DNA from: JANMAT01 sp031359995
GTDB lineage: Bacteria > Actinomycetota > Acidimicrobiia > Acidimicrobiales > Ilumatobacteraceae
Length of the DNA: 19,132 bases
Direction: 5' to 3'
Assembly (NCBI GenBank): GCA_031359995.1
Contig: JANMAT010000187.1
Location: 1 to 19,132, forward strand
Part shown: positions 15,176 through 19,132 of the stretch, in pieces
How the letters are laid out: the number at the start of each line of letters is the position of its first letter
How positions within the stretch are numbered: position 1 is the first letter of the stretch
Notes under the pieces: generated by a model
Databases searched by the model: none
The model's input: only the letters and a program-made list of their open reading frames with translations
What the model was told of the DNA's origin: nothing
Position numbers and translations under genes: made by a program

Positions 15176-15227
15176 ACAGAACGTCCAGTACCGCGGTACC
15201 GTGGGCGGTAGCACGATCTTTGGGGGA
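15172..15227 (+). promoter_or_regulatory. Promoter, palindromic operator and ribosome site of the diiron operon
   Basis: GTACCGCGGTAC (15188-15199) is a perfect 12-base palindrome. Its last three bases begin a TACCGT hexamer (15197-15202) that could serve as -10, with TTGAAC (15172-15177) at a wide 19-base spacing as a weak -35. GGGGGA (15222-15227) lies 6 bases before the ATG at 15234 and is a good ribosome site. Unlike most first genes here, this one seems to have a short leader. A protein bound to the palindrome would block the promoter. Confidence 0.5.
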
Positions 15228-15233
15228 TCAGGG

Positions 15234-15893
15234 ATGGCCGAGCCAGCCAAGCCGCGGGCACCGTTCGCACCGTGGGACCGACGCGAGCTGCCGGGCGCGT
15301 TCGACGTGGCCGAGTCGGCCCGGCGCGTGGGCAACTACAAGTGGGTCGAGATGAAGATGTTCGAGGCGCTGGGCGGCTGGATCGCCACCGTGCCCGAGCT
15401 CGACGTGAAGATGCGCCTGGGCACCCACTGCTACAAGCACGCGTGGCACGCCGAGCTGTGGCACAAGCGCCTGCCCGAGCTGCGCGAGATGAACCCCGAC
15501 CGGTTGTCCGTGCCGCCCAACGACGCCATGGTCCGGTTCATCGCCGCCATGACCGAGCCCGAGGCGCCCGAGCTGACGCTCGAGAAGCTCGTCGGCGTGT
15601 ACCGGGTGCTCGTGCCCCACATCATCGCGGCGTACACGTACCACCTGAACAACACCAGCGAGATCACCGACGCGCCCACCATCCGCTCGCTGAAGTTCGC
15701 GCTGGCCGACGAGTTCGACGACTGGCGTGACGGCGAGATGCTCATCCAGTCGCTCATCGAGACGCCTGACGACGCCCAGCGCGCCGCCGCCCACCAGGGC
15801 CGGCTCGAGGCGATCATGGTCGAAGCCGGCGGCATCACCGGGTCTGGGTCCATCGGGTTCGGCACCCCGGCCCGGGAGGCGGCACGCGCATGA
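15234..15893 (+). CDS. Ferritin-like-fold protein A, divergent diiron site
   Basis: A 219-residue, largely helical protein with a four-helix ferritin-like pattern. Possible metal ligands: Glu39 or Glu44 in KWVEMKMFEALGG (helix 1), Glu74-x2-His77 in HAELWHKRL (helix 2), and Glu160-x2-Asp163 in ADEFDDWRDGE (helix 4), where related proteins carry ExxH. No Glu sits clearly in the expected helix 3 place; His129 or His137 might substitute. The segment TDAPTIRSL before helix 4 is typical of ferritin-like proteins of unknown function. I start at the ATG at 15234 because of the GGGGGA ribosome site; an in-frame GTG at 15201 falls within the -10. The stop overlaps gene B by four bases. It could be a structural partner of B or a noncanonical metal enzyme. 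Confidence 0.75.
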   Translation: MAEPAKPRAPFAPWDRRELPGAFDVAESARRVGNYKWVEMKMFEALGGWIATVPELDVKMRLGTHCYKHAWHAELWHKRLPELREMNPDRLSVPPNDAMVRFIAAMTEPEAPELTLEKLVGVYRVLVPHIIAAYTYHLNNTSEITDAPTIRSLKFALADEFDDWRDGEMLIQSLIETPDDAQRAAAHQGRLEAIMVEAGGITGSGSIGFGTPAREAARA

Positions 15894-16765
15894 GGAAGTT
15901 CTTCCCCGTCGACGACCTCGCCCGTGACGAGCGCTTCCGCACGCTCACGGTCGCCGACCGCATCGGCGACCCGCGCTCCACCTTGAACCTCAACAGCGAC
16001 CAGAGCCGTCGCTCGTCGAACCGTCTGGCGCCGTCGCGCAAGGACGCCACCGACGCCGCCCGCTCGCTCATGCACGGCATCTTCGTGGGAGAGATCCAGG
16101 CGCTCGAAGGTGCCGGCCGCACGTGCTGGGACTTCCCCGACGTGAACGAGGGCGCCGATGACGCCATCCCGTTCGCGCTGAAGCTCGACATGGCCCGCCA
16201 GGCGTGGGACGAGGCCCGCCACGTGGAGATCAGCGTGAAGCTGTCGGGCTGGATGGGCACCGAGATCGGCCAGTTCGCCGAGAACACGGTGCTCTTCGAG
16301 GCAGCGTGCTCGCACGACCCGGTGCTGCGCCTGGCCGGCGTGAACCGGGCACTCGAGGGGCTGGCCATCGACGTGTTCACGACGATGAAGGAGTTCGGCA
16401 ACCTGGCCGGCGACCCGTTCCTCGAGTTCTGCGAGGATTGGATGCTGGCCGACGAGGTGACCCACGTGAAGATGGGCTCCGACTGGTTGCGGCGCCTCAC
16501 CGAGACCGATCCCGAGCGGCGCAAGAGGGCGCTCGAGTTCCAGAACGTCGTCGACAAGCTGTTCTCCTTCGGTGGTACCCGCTCCGACTCGGATGAGTCA
16601 CCCATCGGTCTGGCCCGTCGCTTCCGCGAGCTGGCCGGCTTCAGCGACGACGAGATCGAGACCATCGCCGAGGTGTCGCGGCAGGCGCTCGACGAGCGCC
16701 GTACCGAGGCCAGCACGCTGCGACGGGCGGCGGCGGCCGAGTCCTTCACCAAGACCACCGCCTGA
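15890..16765 (+). CDS. Ferritin-like-fold protein B with complete diiron carboxylate motif
   Basis: A 291-residue protein with the full diiron set in four helices: Glu68 or Glu73 (VGEIQALEGAG), Glu108-x2-His111 (WDEARHVEI), Glu156 (VNRALEGLAI) and Glu189-x2-His192 (ADEVTHVKMG). The pattern matches the ferritin-like superfamily of oxidases and oxygenases; general resemblance is to DUF455-type proteins. The first 50 residues are polar and the last 60 contain a charged helical tail. An oxygen-activating iron enzyme is the simplest reading; iron storage is unlikely at this size and architecture. Start ATG shares ATGA with the upstream stop, so A and B are translationally coupled, as expected for subunits of one complex. 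The substrate is not known. Confidence 0.8.
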   Translation: MRKFFPVDDLARDERFRTLTVADRIGDPRSTLNLNSDQSRRSSNRLAPSRKDATDAARSLMHGIFVGEIQALEGAGRTCWDFPDVNEGADDAIPFALKLDMARQAWDEARHVEISVKLSGWMGTEIGQFAENTVLFEAACSHDPVLRLAGVNRALEGLAIDVFTTMKEFGNLAGDPFLEFCEDWMLADEVTHVKMGSDWLRRLTETDPERRKRALEFQNVVDKLFSFGGTRSDSDESPIGLARRFRELAGFSDDEIETIAEVSRQALDERRTEASTLRRAAAAESFTKTTA

Positions 16766-16774
16766 GGCCCGAGC

Positions 16775-17332
16775 GTGACCGTCACCGTCAGCCCCACCGA
16801 GTTCAAGTTCGTGTTCTTCGACGCCGCCCGCATCGCCGCGGTGGCCGAGGAGGTCATGGGTCTGCTCGGCCTCACCGACGACCTCGTCATCGAGGTCGAC
16901 GAGACCACGCCCGTGTCGCGCGTGATCCTCACCGAGGGCAGCCCGCTGCACATCAAGGCCGAGTCCGGCGCCTTCGAGGACCAGCGCCGCCCCCGCCACC
17001 AGAGCGACGCCACCGCCCAGCTGGCGCTGTGCCGGGTGCTCCTGCGTCTGAAGGACCGGCGCGAGGGCGGCTTCGCCGAGGCGCCGGCGGAAGGCGAGCT
17101 CACCCTGCCCCAGGTGGCGGCGTGGGACAGCTACGTGCTCGGCCGGCTGGGCCGTCTCGGCCTGCCCGTGCACGAGCAGCGGTGGCGGTACAACTTCCGC
17201 AACCGTCACGGGTTCAACGACGGGGCCGACGCCTCGTTCGACCAGTTGTTCGGCAGTGACCACCTGTCGTGGGGGGCCGTGGCGGCCATCTCCGAGCAGG
17301 CCCGCGCCGCCGTCACCGACGCGAAGGCCTGA
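16775..17332 (+). CDS. Conserved protein of unknown function in the diiron operon
   Basis: A 185-residue protein that I do not assign to any named family. It begins with an alternating hydrophobic stretch (TEFKFVFFD), then a helix, then a beta-rich part with IEVDETTPVSRVIL, followed by a charged helical region. The C-terminal half has a notable block WRYNFRNRHGFNDGADASFDQLF, which looks conserved because of its many aromatic and polar residues. No signal peptide, membrane segment or Cys cluster is present (one Cys only). The GTG start lies 9 bases after gene B, with GAGG overlapping the B stop as a weak ribosome site. Gene D follows after 4 bases. It may be an accessory or regulatory subunit of the diiron pair; that is inference from position alone. 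Confidence 0.75.
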   Translation: MTVTVSPTEFKFVFFDAARIAAVAEEVMGLLGLTDDLVIEVDETTPVSRVILTEGSPLHIKAESGAFEDQRRPRHQSDATAQLALCRVLLRLKDRREGGFAEAPAEGELTLPQVAAWDSYVLGRLGRLGLPVHEQRWRYNFRNRHGFNDGADASFDQLFGSDHLSWGAVAAISEQARAAVTDAKA

Positions 17333-17336
17333 CGCC

Positions 17337-18317
17337 ATGACCGACCCCAGGACCGAGCCGATCCGCCGCCGTCGCGTCGACGTCGGCACCGCCGAGCTCG
17401 ACGTGCTCGAGGCCGGTGACCCGGGTTCGCCGGTGATCGTGCTGTCGCACGGGTTCCCCGAGAGCTCGTGGAGCTGGCGTCACCAGATCCCGGCGCTGGC
17501 CGCCGCCGGCTACCACGTGCTGGCGCCCGACCAGCGCGGCTACGGCCGTTCGAGCGCGCCCGAGGAGGTCACCGCCTACGGCATCGGGCCGCTCACCGGC
17601 GACCTGCTGAACCTGGTCGACACCACCGGCCAGCGCGACGCCGTCTTCATGGGCCACGACTGGGGCGCGCTCATCGTGTGGGACCTGGCCAAGCTCCACC
17701 CCGAGCGCTGCCGCGCCGTCGTGGGCCTCAGCGTGCCGTTCGTGCACTGGCCGGCGCCGCCCACCCAGCTGATGAAGGCCGTCTACACCGACCGGTTCTT
17801 CTACATCCTGTACTTCCAGCAGGTCGGCCCGGCCGAGACCGAGATGGAAGCCGACGTGGCGAACACGATGCGGCGCGTGCTGTGGGGCGCCAGCGGCGAG
17901 GGCTTCACCGGCCCGCGCGGTGAGCTGCCGCCCATGGAGGGCACCGGCTTCCTCACCCAGACCGTGGAGCCACCGCCCCTTCCGTGGTCGTGGCTCACCA
18001 AGGCCGACTTCGCGCGCTACGTCGACGCGTTCACCGCCAGTGGCTACTTCGGTCCGATCAGCTACTACCGCAACCTCGACGCCAACTTCGCCCTGCTCGC
18101 CGGGCGCGGGCCCGAGCACGCCACCATGCCCACCTACTTCGTGGCCGGCTCGCGTGACGTGGTGCTGGTGATGGACCCCGGCGGTGTGGAGCGGATGAGC
18201 CAGACCCTGCCGAACTTCAAAGGCGCCACCATCATCGCGGGCGCCGGTCACTGGGTGCAGCAGGAAGCGCCGGCCGAGACCAACGCCGCACTGCTGGCGT
18301 TCCTCAGCACGCTCTGA
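17337..18317 (+). CDS. Alpha/beta hydrolase, epoxide-hydrolase-like
   Basis: A 326-residue cytosolic alpha/beta-hydrolase. The oxyanion-hole motif is HGFPES, the nucleophile elbow is GHDWGA with Asp as nucleophile, and the catalytic His is in GAGHWVQQE. An Asp nucleophile with HGFP and DWG is the pattern of soluble epoxide hydrolases and related dehalogenases. Cap-domain tyrosines in GPISYYRN are well placed to act as the epoxide oxygen donors, which favours epoxide hydrolase. An acid residue is likely in GSRDVVLV. The ATG at 17337 is 4 bases after the gene C stop. As the last gene of the operon it could hydrolyse an epoxide made by the diiron proteins, or be a general detoxifying enzyme. Confidence 0.9.
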   Translation: MTDPRTEPIRRRRVDVGTAELDVLEAGDPGSPVIVLSHGFPESSWSWRHQIPALAAAGYHVLAPDQRGYGRSSAPEEVTAYGIGPLTGDLLNLVDTTGQRDAVFMGHDWGALIVWDLAKLHPERCRAVVGLSVPFVHWPAPPTQLMKAVYTDRFFYILYFQQVGPAETEMEADVANTMRRVLWGASGEGFTGPRGELPPMEGTGFLTQTVEPPPLPWSWLTKADFARYVDAFTASGYFGPISYYRNLDANFALLAGRGPEHATMPTYFVAGSRDVVLVMDPGGVERMSQTLPNFKGATIIAGAGHWVQQEAPAETNAALLAFLSTL

Positions 18318-18350
18318 CGGACGGGCGCGGTGTGAGGGGCAGCACGTTCG

Positions 18351-18406
18351 TCTTCACCTGGCGCTTACCTCGCTCACACGGCGGTCGAACACGTCCTGCG
18401 TACCGT
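18351..18406 (+). promoter_or_regulatory. Promoter of the response regulator with PHO-box-like direct repeats
   Basis: TACCGT (18401-18406) ends 7 bases before the ATG and is a probable leaderless -10. Upstream, TCTTCACCTGG (18351-18361) and CGCTTACCTCG (18362-18372) are adjacent 11-base units that agree at 6 positions, chiefly TxACCT. A looser TCACAC follows at 18374-18379. Tandem 11-base repeats are typical of OmpR/PhoP-type binding sites and suggest autoregulation by the gene product. The likeness is modest. Confidence 0.4.
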
Positions 18407-18413
18407 CAGGTGC

Positions 18414-19124
18414 ATGCAGGTGCTGTTGGTGGAAGACGATCTGAGCATCGCCGAGTCGGTGCGCGAGGGGCTGGAGCGTCAGGCGTTCACGGTCACCCAC
18501 ACGGCCAGTGGCCGCGCCGCGGTCGACCTCGCCCGCGGGTTCGACGTGGTGCTGCTCGACCTCGGGCTGCCTGACCTGGACGGCAAGGACGTCTGCCGCC
18601 TCGTGCGGGCCGCGTCGAACGTCCCCATCATCGTGCTGACGGCGCGAGGCGACGAGATCGATCGCGTCGTGCTGCTCGAGCTCGGCGCCGACGACTACCT
18701 GGTGAAGCCGTTCGGCTTCCGTGAGCTCGTGGCCCGCATCGGCGCGGTCACGCGCCGGTCCAACTCGTCGGTCACCGCCGACACCGCCCCGTCACCACCC
18801 GTGACCGACGGTGGCCCGGTCTTTCGCGCCTCGGCCCAGCACCTCGGGTCGCTCACCATCGACCGCGACGCCCGCCGTGTGTACGTGGCCGCCGACATGA
18901 AGGATCTGACGCCCAAGGAGTACGACCTGCTGGCCATGCTGGCGGAGAACCCCGGGGCCGCCCGGCGGCGTGAGGACATCATCGACCAGGTGTGGGACGC
19001 CCACTGGTACGGCCCCACCAAGACGCTCGACGTGCACATCTCGGCGGTGCGCCGCAAGCTCGGGCACCCGGAGTGGATCACCACCATCCGGGGTGTGGGC
19101 TACCGGCTCGAAGTCCCCGAGTGA
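18414..19124 (+). CDS. OmpR/PhoB-family response regulator
   Basis: A 236-residue two-component regulator. The receiver domain (1-118) has Glu7-Asp8-Asp9 for magnesium, phospho-acceptor Asp49 (LLDLGLPD), Thr76 and Lys98 (LVKPFGFREL), so all switch residues are present. A linker of about 30 residues rich in Ser, Thr and Pro joins it to a C-terminal winged helix (about 145-236) with LTPKEYDLLAMLAENPG and VDVHISAVRRKLG-like wording (LDVHISAVRRKLG), ending in IRGVGYRLE. The linker is longer than in most PhoB proteins. A sensor kinase gene would be expected next, but the window ends 8 bases after the stop. The start ATG is set by TACCGT 7 bases upstream. Confidence 0.96.
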   Translation: MQVLLVEDDLSIAESVREGLERQAFTVTHTASGRAAVDLARGFDVVLLDLGLPDLDGKDVCRLVRAASNVPIIVLTARGDEIDRVVLLELGADDYLVKPFGFRELVARIGAVTRRSNSSVTADTAPSPPVTDGGPVFRASAQHLGSLTIDRDARRVYVAADMKDLTPKEYDLLAMLAENPGAARRREDIIDQVWDAHWYGPTKTLDVHISAVRRKLGHPEWITTIRGVGYRLEVPE

Positions 19125-19132
19125 CGGGGTCG

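Noticed and set aside
15201..15233. GTG start adding 11 residues to ferritin-like protein A
   Set aside because: The GTG lies within the probable -10 hexamer, and a good GGGGGA ribosome site points to the ATG at 15234.
1..19132. Mobile element, phage, CRISPR or defence island
   Set aside because: No transposase, integrase, terminal repeats, spaced repeat array or defence-type gene was seen, and codon use appears even throughout.

Overview
The window is a gene-dense, very GC-rich stretch of bacterial chromosome, with third positions almost always G or C. Divergent transcription, short gaps, ATGA overlaps, many GTG starts and promoter-like TANNNT hexamers directly before start codons all suggest an actinobacterium (Actinomycetota). 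The gene mix is compatible with Acidimicrobiia-like environmental lineages, but no marker gene fixes the taxon. I see no rRNA, tRNA, CRISPR array, transposase or phage gene. No stretch over 300 bases lacks a gene.

There is one strand switch. Everything left of about 8240 reads leftward and everything right of about 8310 reads rightward. Leftward block, in transcription order: a MarR regulator (8237-7800), a DUF389 membrane protein (7630-6662), a cyclophilin-type prolyl isomerase (6650-6090), a YcaQ/AlkX-like DNA glycosylase (6075-4876), a 40-base inverted repeat, then a compact catabolic-looking operon (class III aminotransferase, two short-chain dehydrogenases, Lrp/AsnC regulator), and an acyl-CoA dehydrogenase with its own apparent promoter.

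Rightward block: a drug-export set (DrrA-like ATPase, DrrB-like permease, 14-TM DHA2 pump) sharing a divergent promoter region with the MarR gene; a DUF5655-type protein; a metallo-beta-lactamase-fold protein with a diiron-like ligand set; a broken SDR gene that has lost its catalytic Tyr-Lys segment; a small DksA/TraR-type zinc protein overlapping a UbiB/ABC1-type atypical kinase; a tight four-gene cluster of two dissimilar ferritin-like proteins, a conserved unknown protein and an epoxide-hydrolase-like alpha/beta hydrolase; and an OmpR-type response regulator at the right edge.

The best candidate for an undescribed system is the four-gene cluster 15234-18317. It pairs a ferritin-like protein having a complete E/ExxH/E/ExxH diiron set with a divergent partner in which the last His is Asp. 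A hydrolase and an unrecognised protein follow under one palindrome-bearing promoter. The most general signal is that eight genes have a TANNNT hexamer ending 6 to 8 bases before the start codon, which implies widespread leaderless transcription.
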